A stretch of 64,000 nucleotides of DNA from JBMORL01 sp049322335 (GTDB lineage: Bacteria > Bacteroidota > Bacteroidia > Flavobacteriales_D > UBA2798), in contig JBMORL010000102.1 of NCBI GenBank assembly GCA_049322335.1, forward strand, positions 4,792 through 68,791, in the 5' to 3' direction. Shown one piece after another: positions 1 to 7,494 of the stretch (position 1 is the stretch's first letter; each line of letters begins with the position of its first letter). Under the pieces are notes generated by a model. The model was not told the DNA's origin, made no database searches, and saw nothing but the letters and a program-made list of their open reading frames with translations. The position numbers and the translations under genes are program-made.

Positions 1-299
1 AAATGGAAAAGAACCAGGAGGATATAGTCAATAAAAATATCACCCAGCAAACCCTCATGCGCCAGCAGGAAATCCTCACCCGGCTCCTGGAATCGGAAAA
101 AGCCCTGCGCGAACGCGAACAGGATGAGAAAAGAAAGTCGAACGAGTCAAAAAATGAAGAATTAAGTAACTCTTTTCAATATTTGGAGTATAAAAGGAAA
201 AAAGAAAAGGAAGTGGAATTGTTGCGCACCATTCCCCCGGCCTTAACACCTTATTACAAAAACAGGGTGAACGAATACTTTAATACGATTGAAAAGTAA
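1..299 (+). CDS. C-terminal fragment of a large coiled-coil protein, probably DUF4175 family
   Basis: Only the last ~98 residues are in the window; the first complete codon is at base 3 and the frame is open to the left edge, so the ATG at base 3 is probably internal. What is seen is a highly charged, Q/E/K/R-rich helical stretch (for example QQEILTRLLESEKALRERE) followed by a short C-terminal segment, EVELLRTIPPALTPYYKNRV. From memory, proteins ending this way in Bacteroidota are large DUF4175 membrane proteins that precede an anti-sigma-like ATPase and ybeY, which is the order here. The stop lies one base before the next ATG, so the genes are probably co-transcribed. The function is unknown. 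Confidence 0.6.
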   Translation, partial: MEKNQEDIVNKNITQQTLMRQQEILTRLLESEKALREREQDEKRKSNESKNEELSNSFQYLEYKRKKEKEVELLRTIPPALTPYYKNRVNEYFNTIEK

Positions 300-300
300 A

Positions 301-732
301 ATGCTTATGGAGAAGGCTTACAAGACTGCCATTCAGGAAATTCATTTTCCATCCCGCATCGAAAATCTTGCCTTAGTAGAAAAACTCATTGATAAAGTTT
401 GCGAACAGTTGCAGGTCAATGAAGATCATTACGGCAATATTCTCATTGCATTGACGGAAGCTGTCAATAATGCCATTATGCACGGCAATAAACAGGATCC
501 CTCAAAAGCGATACATCTGAAATGTGAAAACAAAGAAAAAAAACTCCTTTTTATCGTAGAAGATGAAGGCGAAGGTTTCGACTTCGATAACCTCCCCGAC
601 CCCACCGATCCTGTTAATATCGAAAAACCAAATGGCCGTGGCGTTTTCCTTATGAGAAACCTGGCCGATGAAGTAAGTTTTTCCAATAACGGAAAACGCG
701 TGGAACTGAAGTTTAACCTCATCGCCAACTGA
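301..732 (+). CDS. Anti-sigma factor-type ATP-binding protein (HATPase_c_2, RsbW/SpoIIAB-like)
   Basis: A 143-residue GHKL ATPase. The N box is TEAVNNAIMHGN, with E53 and N57 as the expected catalytic/Mg residues; the G1 box is VEDEGEGFDF near residues 85-94; a GRGVFLMRNLAD lid/G2 motif follows. Size and motif spacing fit serine-protein kinase/anti-sigma factors such as RsbW, which phosphorylate an anti-anti-sigma partner and bind a sigma factor. No partner gene lies beside it. Starts: TTG at 289 overlaps the upstream stop, so ATG 301 (or ATG 307) is preferred. It lies in tandem with ybeY, 10 bp apart. The family is clear; the target is unknown. Confidence 0.85.
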   Translation: MLMEKAYKTAIQEIHFPSRIENLALVEKLIDKVCEQLQVNEDHYGNILIALTEAVNNAIMHGNKQDPSKAIHLKCENKEKKLLFIVEDEGEGFDFDNLPDPTDPVNIEKPNGRGVFLMRNLADEVSFSNNGKRVELKFNLIAN

Positions 733-742
733 CCTCCTGTTT

Positions 743-1171
743 GTGTCAACCACCGAGATAAATTTCGTCTCCCTCATCCCCGGCTTCACTTTAAAAAATA
801 AATCCGCTATAAAAAAGTGGATAGTCTCAGCTATTAAAAAAGAAAAACAAAAACCAGGTGAACTGGCCATCGTTTTCTGCTCCGATAACTATTTGCTGGA
901 AACGAATCGCAAATATCTGAATCATAACTACTTAACAGATATTATTACCTTTCAAAATACTGAAAATCAATCAGTTAGCGGAGATTTACTCATCAGTATC
1001 GACCGGGTAAAAGAGAACGCAGAAAAATTAAAACTGAAATTTTCGGATGAATTGCACCGCGTAATTATTCATGGCGTGCTCCATTTATGTGGCTACAAAG
1101 ACAAATCCCCAGCCCACAAAAAGCAAATGACAAAAAAGGAAGATTATTACCTAAATTTGCGCCCCTTTTAG
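743..1171 (+). CDS. ybeY: Endoribonuclease YbeY (rRNA maturation factor)
   Basis: A 142-residue UPF0054/YbeY protein, the metal-dependent single-strand endoribonuclease acting in 16S rRNA 3' maturation and ribosome quality control. The signature is IIHGVLHLCGYKDK near residues 109-122. Two histidines of the zinc triad are present (HGVLH). The third, which in E. coli lies in the following Asp-His pair, is replaced by KDK here; I recall this as a Bacteroidota variant. The start is GTG 743, giving MSTTEINFVS; there is no nearby ATG. The gene sits directly upstream of mnmG, and its last codons contain a -7-like element that could serve mnmG. Confidence 0.9.
   Translation: MSTTEINFVSLIPGFTLKNKSAIKKWIVSAIKKEKQKPGELAIVFCSDNYLLETNRKYLNHNYLTDIITFQNTENQSVSGDLLISIDRVKENAEKLKLKFSDELHRVIIHGVLHLCGYKDKSPAHKKQMTKKEDYYLNLRPF
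1152..1159 (+). promoter_or_regulatory. Possible -7 promoter element for mnmG
   Basis: TAAATTTG is an exact match to the Bacteroidota -7 consensus TAnnTTTG. It lies inside the last codons of ybeY. A transcript from here would have a leader of about 80 nt holding the 1172-1193 hairpin and the first parS site. No clear -33 TTTG is seen, so this is tentative. Confidence 0.35.
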
Positions 1172-1193
1172 TCATGGATTTATTAATCCATGA
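1172..1193. promoter_or_regulatory. Perfect inverted repeat between ybeY and mnmG
   Basis: Arms TCATGGATT and AATCCATGA (9 bp, no mismatch) flank a TATT loop, starting at the base after the ybeY stop codon. There is no following T tract, so it is not a standard intrinsic terminator. It could be a protein-binding operator or a leader hairpin. Confidence 0.5.
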
Positions 1194-1225
1194 ACCGTAA
1201 TTCCCCAGGGATTTCTGGTTCATGT

Positions 1226-1241
1226 GGTTTCACGTGGAACA
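1226..1241. other. parS: parS centromere site (ParB/Spo0J binding), upstream of mnmG
   Basis: GGTTTCACGTGGAACA; its reverse complement TGTTCCACGTGAAACC differs from the canonical parS TGTTCCACGTGAAACA at one base of 16. It lies 3 bp before the mnmG ATG, overlapping the codons that would be read if translation began at GTG 1224. ParB binds such sites to load the segregation complex near the chromosome origin. A near-perfect second copy lies just after the gene. Confidence 0.85.
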
Positions 1242-1244
1242 TAT

Positions 1245-3119
1245 ATGTTGAAAGAATACGACATCATAGTAGTAGGCGCAGGACATGCCGGATGCGAAGC
1301 CGCTGCAGCTGCCGCAAACATGGGATCGAAAGTCCTGCTGGTGACTATGAACATGGGCACTATCGGACAAATGTCCTGCAACCCCGCTATGGGCGGAATT
1401 GCAAAAGGACAAATCGTTCGTGAAGTAGATGCCATGGGAGGGTATTCGGGAATCGTTACAGATAAATCTGCCATCCAGTTTAAAATGCTCAACCTTTCCA
1501 AGGGACCCGCTATGTGGAGCCCCCGTGCCCAATGCGACCGGATGAGATTCTCTGAAGAATGGCGGCTGGCTCTTGAAAAAACACCTAATGTGGATTTCTG
1601 GCAGGACATGGTAAGCGGATTGATTGTAGAAAGTGGAAAAATTAAAGGAATAAAAACCGGTCTTGGATTCGATATATACGCCAGGGCTGTTGTTCTCACC
1701 AACGGTACTTTTTTAAACGGACTCATTCATGTAGGCGAAAAACAAATGGGAGGAGGCAGGATGGGTGAAAAAGCCGCATTCGGAATTACCGAAGACCTGG
1801 TGAATTTGGGGTTCGAATCCGGACGAATGAAAACCGGAACTCCTCCCCGTATCGATGGCCGTTCACTCGATTATTCAAAAATGACCGAACAGCCCGGAGA
1901 CGAAAACCCCGGAAAGTTTTCTTTCAGTCACGAGACTTCTCCGCTTCAAATACAGAAAAGCTGTTATATCACTTATACCAACGATGAGGTGCACGACATC
2001 CTGCGCACAGGTTTCGACCGCTCGCCTATGTTCAACGGAGCCATCAAAAGCACAGGTCCGCGATACTGCCCTTCTATTGAAGATAAAATCAACCGTTTTG
2101 CCGACCGGGAGCGCCACCAGATTTTTGTAGAACCTGAAGGCTGGAACACTATTGAAATTTATGTAAACGGATTTTCTACCAGCCTTCCCGAAGATGTACA
2201 GCAAGCAGCCTTGCGAAAAATACCCGGATTCGAAAATGCCAAAATGTTCAGGCCGGGATATGCTATTGAATACGACTACTTCCCCCCTACCCAACTGCAG
2301 CATACTCTCGAAACAAAACTGGTAGAGAACCTCTATTTTGCTGGACAGATAAACGGCACCACCGGCTATGAAGAAGCTGCCTGCCAGGGGTTGATGGCCG
2401 GAATAAATGCACATTTAAAAATAAACGGAAAAGAACCTTTCGTGCTCCAGCGAAGCGAAGCCTACATTGGTGTACTTATTGACGACCTGATCACAAAAGG
2501 CACAGAAGAACCCTATCGCATGTTTACTTCGCGTGCCGAATTCAGAATTTTGCTCAGGCAAGACAACGCAGACCTGAGATTAACCGAACGATCACATCAG
2601 CTCGGACTGGCTTCAAAAGACCGTTTGAACAAGGTGGAAAAAAAGAAAGAACAAACCCAAAAAGTAGTTTCCTTTTTCAAAAAAGAAAGCGCTGATCCGG
2701 TAGAGATAAATCCCACACTCGAAGCCAAAGGCTCTGAACCCATCCGGCAAAAAATGAAAATGTTCACCGTGCTTAGCCGCCCTAAATTGTTCTTAAACGA
2801 TTTTCTACGGCCGGGTAATGCACTTGACCAGCTGCTCGATGAAATAGGCCCAGACCGAAAAGAAATAGCCGAGCAGGCCGAGATACAAATGAAATACGAA
2901 GGCTATATCGAAAAGGAAGAAGAGATGGCGCTCAAAATGGCTCGCCTTGAAAATGTCGCCCTGCATGATGATATCGATTATGGAAAGTTCGCCTCCCTTT
3001 CCATCGAAGCGCGTGAAAAGCTTACTAAGATCCGGCCACGTACAATTGGCCAGGCTTCACGGATAAGTGGAATTTCTCCTTCCGATATCTCCGTTTTGAT
3101 GATATATTTGGGCCGTTAA
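1245..3119 (+). CDS. mnmG: tRNA uridine-5-carboxymethylaminomethyl modification enzyme MnmG (GidA)
   Basis: A 624-residue FAD protein that works with MnmE to build the cmnm5 group on U34 of several tRNAs. The N-terminal dinucleotide fold is DIIVVGAGHAGCEAAAAAA (GxGxxG at residues 11-16). GidA signatures follow: CNPAMGGIAKG, STGPRYCPSIEDKINRF and GQINGTTGYEEAACQGL, then a C-terminal helical domain ending LMIYLGR. The length matches the family (E. coli 629). The start is ATG 1245, because the open frame from GTG 1224 would translate the parS palindrome as leader. The gene is bracketed within a few bases by parS on each side. In many bacteria gidA is near oriC, which fits. Confidence 0.97.
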   Translation: MLKEYDIIVVGAGHAGCEAAAAAANMGSKVLLVTMNMGTIGQMSCNPAMGGIAKGQIVREVDAMGGYSGIVTDKSAIQFKMLNLSKGPAMWSPRAQCDRMRFSEEWRLALEKTPNVDFWQDMVSGLIVESGKIKGIKTGLGFDIYARAVVLTNGTFLNGLIHVGEKQMGGGRMGEKAAFGITEDLVNLGFESGRMKTGTPPRIDGRSLDYSKMTEQPGDENPGKFSFSHETSPLQIQKSCYITYTNDEVHDILRTGFDRSPMFNGAIKSTGPRYCPSIEDKINRFADRERHQIFVEPEGWNTIEIYVNGFSTSLPEDVQQAALRKIPGFENAKMFRPGYAIEYDYFPPTQLQHTLETKLVENLYFAGQINGTTGYEEAACQGLMAGINAHLKINGKEPFVLQRSEAYIGVLIDDLITKGTEEPYRMFTSRAEFRILLRQDNADLRLTERSHQLGLASKDRLNKVEKKKEQTQKVVSFFKKESADPVEINPTLEAKGSEPIRQKMKMFTVLSRPKLFLNDFLRPGNALDQLLDEIGPDRKEIAEQAEIQMKYEGYIEKEEEMALKMARLENVALHDDIDYGKFASLSIEAREKLTKIRPRTIGQASRISGISPSDISVLMIYLGR

Positions 3120-3122
3120 CCA

Positions 3123-3138
3123 TGTTCCACGTGAAACA
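3123..3138. other. parS: parS centromere site (ParB/Spo0J binding), downstream of mnmG
   Basis: TGTTCCACGTGAAACA, identical over all 16 bases to the classical Bacillus subtilis parS sequence. It fills the short gap between the mnmG stop (3119) and the ATG of the methyltransferase (3141). An exact 16-base match by chance in 64 kb is very unlikely, and it is non-coding. Confidence 0.95.
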
Positions 3139-3140
3139 TT

Positions 3141-4010
3141 ATGCACCTTATTTCTGAATGCCCCATCTGCAGTTCGGGCGACTTCTCCCCCTTTTTAACC
3201 TGCCGGGATCATACCGTTTCTAAGGAAAACTTCACTATCGTTGAGTGCAGAAATTGTTCCTTTCGGTTTACTAACCCCATCCCCAACCCCGAAAAACTGG
3301 GGGATTATTACAAAGCCGAAGCATACGTTTCTCATACCTCTTCAGGTAAAGGATTGATCAATTGGCTTTACCTGAAAATAAGAAAAATTACCCTTCGCCA
3401 GAAAGTAAAATGGCTGAAAAAGCGTGTTGAAGGCCGTGAGCTTCTGGATGTGGGTTGCGGTACCGGGCACTTTTCCGGGGCAGCTAAAACAGCCGGTTTC
3501 TCTGTTACGGGTATTGAACCTGATCCCGGTGCAAGAAAGTTTGCCGTTGAAAAAAACGGTATCCATGTGTTGGATAAGCCAGAATTCTACTCTCTTGAAA
3601 AAACATACGATGCCATCACACTCTGGCATGTCCTGGAGCACCTTCCGGAGCTCAATAAAGACATTTCTTACCTCCACCGGTGGCTGACTCCAGCGGGCTC
3701 CCTTTTTATTGCTGTGCCCAATTGTAATGGTTTTGACGCCCGGCTGTATAAAGAATCCTGGGCCGGCTATGATGTGCCCCGTCACCTTTGGCATTTTACC
3801 CAACCGGTCATTACCCGCCTTTTTGAGCAACACGGCTTCAAACTCACCGGCATCATTCCCCAAAAATTCGATGCTTATTATGTCAGCATGCTAAGCGAAA
3901 AACACAAAGGCGGAAATATTTTGAAGGGCTTTCTGAATGGGCTTCGGTCTAATCTGAAAGCAAGAAAATATGGATACTCCAGCCAGGTGTACGTGTTTAA
4001 AAAAGCCTGA
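3141..4010 (+). CDS. Class I SAM-dependent methyltransferase with N-terminal zinc ribbon
   Basis: 289 residues. The N-terminus has paired cysteines CPICSSG (about 7-10) and CRNCSFRF (about 36-39), a zinc-ribbon type seen in many UbiG-like methyltransferases of sugar and lipid pathways. The Rossmann fold follows with motif I LLDVGCGTGHF (about 101-111), an acidic loop GIEPDPGAR and motif LWHVLEHL. The substrate cannot be read from sequence. It begins 3 bp after parS, so its promoter would overlap ParB binding unless it is read through from mnmG. Confidence 0.88.
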   Translation: MHLISECPICSSGDFSPFLTCRDHTVSKENFTIVECRNCSFRFTNPIPNPEKLGDYYKAEAYVSHTSSGKGLINWLYLKIRKITLRQKVKWLKKRVEGRELLDVGCGTGHFSGAAKTAGFSVTGIEPDPGARKFAVEKNGIHVLDKPEFYSLEKTYDAITLWHVLEHLPELNKDISYLHRWLTPAGSLFIAVPNCNGFDARLYKESWAGYDVPRHLWHFTQPVITRLFEQHGFKLTGIIPQKFDAYYVSMLSEKHKGGNILKGFLNGLRSNLKARKYGYSSQVYVFKKA

Positions 4011-4052
4011 TTTTTCCCTCTTATTTTCGCCTTTCGTATAAGAAATCCTGAC

Positions 4053-4060
4053 TATTTTCG
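4053..4060 (+). promoter_or_regulatory. Possible -7 element for porZ
   Basis: TATTTTCG matches TAnnTTTG at 7 of 8 positions, 21 bp before the porZ ATG. A similar TATTTTCG lies at about 4022-4029. Evidence is weak. Confidence 0.3.
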
Positions 4061-4081
4061 TTATCAGGTAAACCCCCTTTT

Positions 4082-6439
4082 ATGCGCCTTGCCGGAACCC
4101 TTATATTGTTTTTGTGCTGGTTGGCTTCTGAAGCCCAGATTCAACCCATTGGCCAGTGGCGCGATCACCTCCCTTATAAGTCAGGCATTGCTATCACCAA
4201 TACAGGAAATATTATTTATACGGCCACCGAAAACGCGATCTTTTATCTTGACCTGGAGGATAATTCCATGGGAAAAATTTCAAAAGTAAACGGGCTTACC
4301 ACCACGGGCATCAACGACCTTTCCTATGATGCTTCTACGGCTACGGTTGTCATCGGCTATGAAGATGGTAACGTAGATCTCCTCTACCCTACTGATAATT
4401 CCACCTACAATCTCGGAGATATAAAACGAAGCAATATTGTAGCAGATAAGTCTATTTATTCGGTGTATTGCTCTGCCGGGTTTGCATATGTATGCACCGG
4501 TTTTGGTATTGTAAAAATCGACCTTGCACGCAAAGAAGTAAAGGATACCTACATCATCGGCCCGGGAGGATCTTACATCAGGGTGAATGGAATTACCCTT
4601 AACGGGAATATGCTTTATGCCGCCACCGATGATGGAATTTATTCAGGAAATTCTACCAACCCTTTTCTTTCCAATTATACTTCCTGGACAAAGGAAACGG
4701 GTCTTAACACGCCTGTGGTAAACGGCCCGTTCAGTCATATTGCCACTTTTAATAACGAGGTATTTGTTTCGTGGGATAATCCCGTATTCGACAGCGATTC
4801 GGTCTATTATTTCAACGGCACATCCTGGGCTAACTTTTCCGCAACTAATTCATTCGATATCAATGCAATAGACGTTGATGCGGGCAGAATTGCTTTTGTA
4901 CACAACTATGGTGTTACGGTATATGATACCGCTTTCACATTACTCGAAAATATATTTGATTACGTAAATGGAGATCCTTTCCCCGCTGATGTTGCAATGG
5001 GAACAGGAAATATTTTTTGGCTGGCGGATAAAAACGAAGGAATGGTGTTAACAGTAAACACCTGGAACAACCAGCTATTTCGTTTTGACGGCCCCCGCTC
5101 AGCCGGATCCTATCGTATGGATATTTCAGGACGACAGCTGTGGGTAGCGCACGGTTTGGTATATGGTTCAGCATGGAATAATTATTTCTATGCTGACATG
5201 GCATCAGGTAAAAATGAAAAAGATGAATGGATCACCTTTGTGGATGATATAGATAAAAACGGATTTGATGTAGCGGATTCTATTTTCGATCTTCTTGCTG
5301 TTGCAATTGATCCGGAAGATAATGACCATGTTTTTCTGGGGACCATGTCGTTTAAAGGCCTTCTTGAAATAAATGACGGGCGTATGGTTGCCATGTATGA
5401 TGAAAACAACAGCTCACTTCAGGAATGGTCGCAATGGGCAGATTATGTGGGAATCTCTGAACTCAGTTTTGATAAAGAAGGAAACCTGTGGGTAGCCAAT
5501 TCATTTGTTGACGAACCCCTTTCGGTGAAAAAGAAAAGCGGGGGATGGCAGTCATTTGACCTTGGGCCTTCGGTCAGGGGCCGAAACTACCGTGAACTGG
5601 TTGTGGGCAGGGAAAGTGGCTTAAAATGGATTGCAATACCCTCCAGCAGCCAAAGTGGCGGGCTTGCGGTATTTGACGATAAAGGAACATTGAGTGATTT
5701 AACAGACGACCAGTATTTCATGTATACCACAGCTGCCGGGGCGGGAGGCCTTCCCAGCGCAGACGTATTAACCGTGGCCGAAGACCTTGACGGGGAAATA
5801 TGGATCGGAACCGGGGCGGGTATTGCAGTGGTTTATACTCCCGAAAATGTTTTTGGAACAGGCAATTTTGACGCGCAGCAGATTCTCATAGAGCAGGACG
5901 GCAACATACAGATCCTTCTCGAAACGGAAGTAATATCCGCCATTGCTATTGACGGTGCCAATCGCAAATGGATAGGTACAGACGGATCAGGGGTTTACCT
6001 GATGTCGGAGGATGGAACAGAACAACTTTATCATTTCACAGCCGAAAACAGCCCCTTGCTGTCGAACCAGGTAACCGATGTCCGGATTGACCATGAGACG
6101 GGAGAAGTGTTTTTTGCTACCATGAAAGGCATCGTTTCCTTCAGGGGAACAGCTACTATCGAAGAAAATCCCTATACAGATGTTTATGCATTTCCCAATC
6201 CCGTTAGGCCGGGATATGAAGGAGTAATTGCCATCAAGGGAATTTCAAGAGATTCTGATGTGAAGATTACCGACATAGCAGGAAATATCGTGTTCATTAC
6301 CAAAAGCGAAGGAGGACAGGCGATATGGGACGGAAAAAACCTGAAAGGAGAAAAAGTGAAAACAGGAATATATACCGTGATGTGCAATAGTGAATCGGGG
6401 AAAAGCAAATCGGTAGCCAAAATTCTATTTGTAAATTAG
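4082..6439 (+). CDS. porZ: Type IX secretion system protein PorZ (propeller protein with C-terminal sorting domain)
   Basis: 785 residues, close to the 776 of Porphyromonas gingivalis PorZ. Signal peptide MRLAGTLILFLCWLASEA. The motif IGQWRDHLPYKSGIAI just after the mature N-terminus is typical of PorZ. Propeller-type repeats follow (for example AVAEDLDG/EIWIGTGAGI, RKWIGTDGSGVYL), then a C-terminal domain (YAFPNPVRPGYEG ... VKITDIAGNIVF ... WDGKNLKGEKVKTGIY) of the T9SS sorting type. In P. gingivalis PorZ is a surface component of the PorU-PorV-PorQ-PorZ attachment complex that processes T9SS cargo and delivers A-LPS. recO follows 20 bp later. Identification rests on N-terminal motif, architecture and length. 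Confidence 0.85.
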   Translation: MRLAGTLILFLCWLASEAQIQPIGQWRDHLPYKSGIAITNTGNIIYTATENAIFYLDLEDNSMGKISKVNGLTTTGINDLSYDASTATVVIGYEDGNVDLLYPTDNSTYNLGDIKRSNIVADKSIYSVYCSAGFAYVCTGFGIVKIDLARKEVKDTYIIGPGGSYIRVNGITLNGNMLYAATDDGIYSGNSTNPFLSNYTSWTKETGLNTPVVNGPFSHIATFNNEVFVSWDNPVFDSDSVYYFNGTSWANFSATNSFDINAIDVDAGRIAFVHNYGVTVYDTAFTLLENIFDYVNGDPFPADVAMGTGNIFWLADKNEGMVLTVNTWNNQLFRFDGPRSAGSYRMDISGRQLWVAHGLVYGSAWNNYFYADMASGKNEKDEWITFVDDIDKNGFDVADSIFDLLAVAIDPEDNDHVFLGTMSFKGLLEINDGRMVAMYDENNSSLQEWSQWADYVGISELSFDKEGNLWVANSFVDEPLSVKKKSGGWQSFDLGPSVRGRNYRELVVGRESGLKWIAIPSSSQSGGLAVFDDKGTLSDLTDDQYFMYTTAAGAGGLPSADVLTVAEDLDGEIWIGTGAGIAVVYTPENVFGTGNFDAQQILIEQDGNIQILLETEVISAIAIDGANRKWIGTDGSGVYLMSEDGTEQLYHFTAENSPLLSNQVTDVRIDHETGEVFFATMKGIVSFRGTATIEENPYTDVYAFPNPVRPGYEGVIAIKGISRDSDVKITDIAGNIVFITKSEGGQAIWDGKNLKGEKVKTGIYTVMCNSESGKSKSVAKILFVN

Positions 6440-6459
6440 CAGCGGCCTCATCCATCCGC

Positions 6460-7164
6460 ATGCAGTTCAAACACCTCGGCATTCTTCTCCAGATCATTCC
6501 TTATTCCGATCATTCGGTGGTGCTTAAAGTATTTACCCGCGGAGAAGGTCTGCAATCATTTATGTACCGTAAATCCCGGAAACAAAAAACCACCGGTATT
6601 CTTCAGCCACTTTCCCTTCTGGAAATTGAAAGTTTTAAAAAGCCCGCTACCGATCTGCACACAGTAAAAGAGCTTAAACCGCATTACCGTTTTCAAACCA
6701 TTGGCAGCAGCTATTCCAAAAATACAGTTATACTTTTTCTCAATGAGCTTTTGCTTCAGGCGCTGCGCGAACCGGGTTATGTTATCGAAGAACTGTTTGA
6801 TTTTATTCAGCGATGGCTGATGGATTTTGATGAAGAAGAAAGGGCAGGGGAGAAGCACCTTTTTTTCCTGGCAGAGCTTTGTGTGCAAATGGGAATTCAA
6901 CCCCTCAACAATTTTTCTGCGGCACATAGCTGTTTTGATGTGGCAGCAGCCCGATTTATCCATTCACCCATGGGAAACCAGCTGACGTTTAATAAAGAAG
7001 ACTCCCTTCTTTTTCATTCCCTTTTGTTCGGAAAAGAGAAAACACCCCTCAGCCGTGAACAAAAAAAACAAATGGCAGAGTGTTTTATTACCTATTTCCA
7101 GGTGCATCTTCCCGGGGTAAAAGAAATAAAATCCCTTCCGGTACTCAAAGAAATCCTCGATTAA
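6460..7164 (+). CDS. recO: DNA repair protein RecO
   Basis: 234 residues. RecO loads RecA on SSB-coated gaps with RecF/RecR. The N-terminal OB-fold region LGILLQIIPYSDHSVVLKVF then TRGEGLQSFMYRKSRKQK is typical of Bacteroidota RecO, followed by a helical domain. The Cys4 zinc site of some RecO proteins is not present; only isolated cysteines near residues 144 and 158 are seen. The start is ATG 6460. It lies 20 bp after porZ on the same strand. Confidence 0.9.
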   Translation: MQFKHLGILLQIIPYSDHSVVLKVFTRGEGLQSFMYRKSRKQKTTGILQPLSLLEIESFKKPATDLHTVKELKPHYRFQTIGSSYSKNTVILFLNELLLQALREPGYVIEELFDFIQRWLMDFDEEERAGEKHLFFLAELCVQMGIQPLNNFSAAHSCFDVAAARFIHSPMGNQLTFNKEDSLLFHSLLFGKEKTPLSREQKKQMAECFITYFQVHLPGVKEIKSLPVLKEILD

Positions 7165-7494
7165 TACCAACGGATTTAATAAATGTCCCCGCAGCAAGCT
7201 GCGGGGNNNNNNNNNNNNNNNNNNNNNNNNNNNNNNNNNNNNNNNNNNNNNNNNNNNNNNNNNNNNNNNNNNNNNNNNNNNNNNNNNNNNNNNNNNNNNN
7301 NNNNNNCTGCGGGGAATTAAACCCTGTCCAAGGCTCGTCCGCCATTTGGCGGATTAAACAGGCCAATACTGGTATTATGCCGAATAAAATTCTTCAAAAA
7401 AACAGAGCATATATAAATTTCACTTCGGTATAAAAAGACAGGATTCCAAGCCTCTTGTCAGCGGGATTTGCTACCTTTCGGAAAAATTTACCGT
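7165..7494. repeat. Intergenic palindromic repeat region interrupted by an assembly gap
   Basis: No gene is seen. Left of the gap is the perfect hairpin CCCCGCAGCAAGCTGCGGGG (7187-7206); right of it the sequence resumes with CTGCGGGG, as if the same palindrome or an array of it had been collapsed. A second palindrome, TCCGCCATTTGGCGGA, lies at 7338-7353. Both look like the short palindromic intergenic repeats common in Bacteroidota. Confidence 0.7.
7207..7306. other. Assembly gap (100 N)
   Basis: Exactly 100 unknown bases, a conventional scaffolding placeholder, so the true length is unknown. It starts directly after a perfect palindrome. Confidence 0.99.

Noticed and set aside
7080..7433. 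Open frame running through the first N run
   Set aside because: It exists only because unknown bases contain no stops; it overlaps the recO end in another frame.
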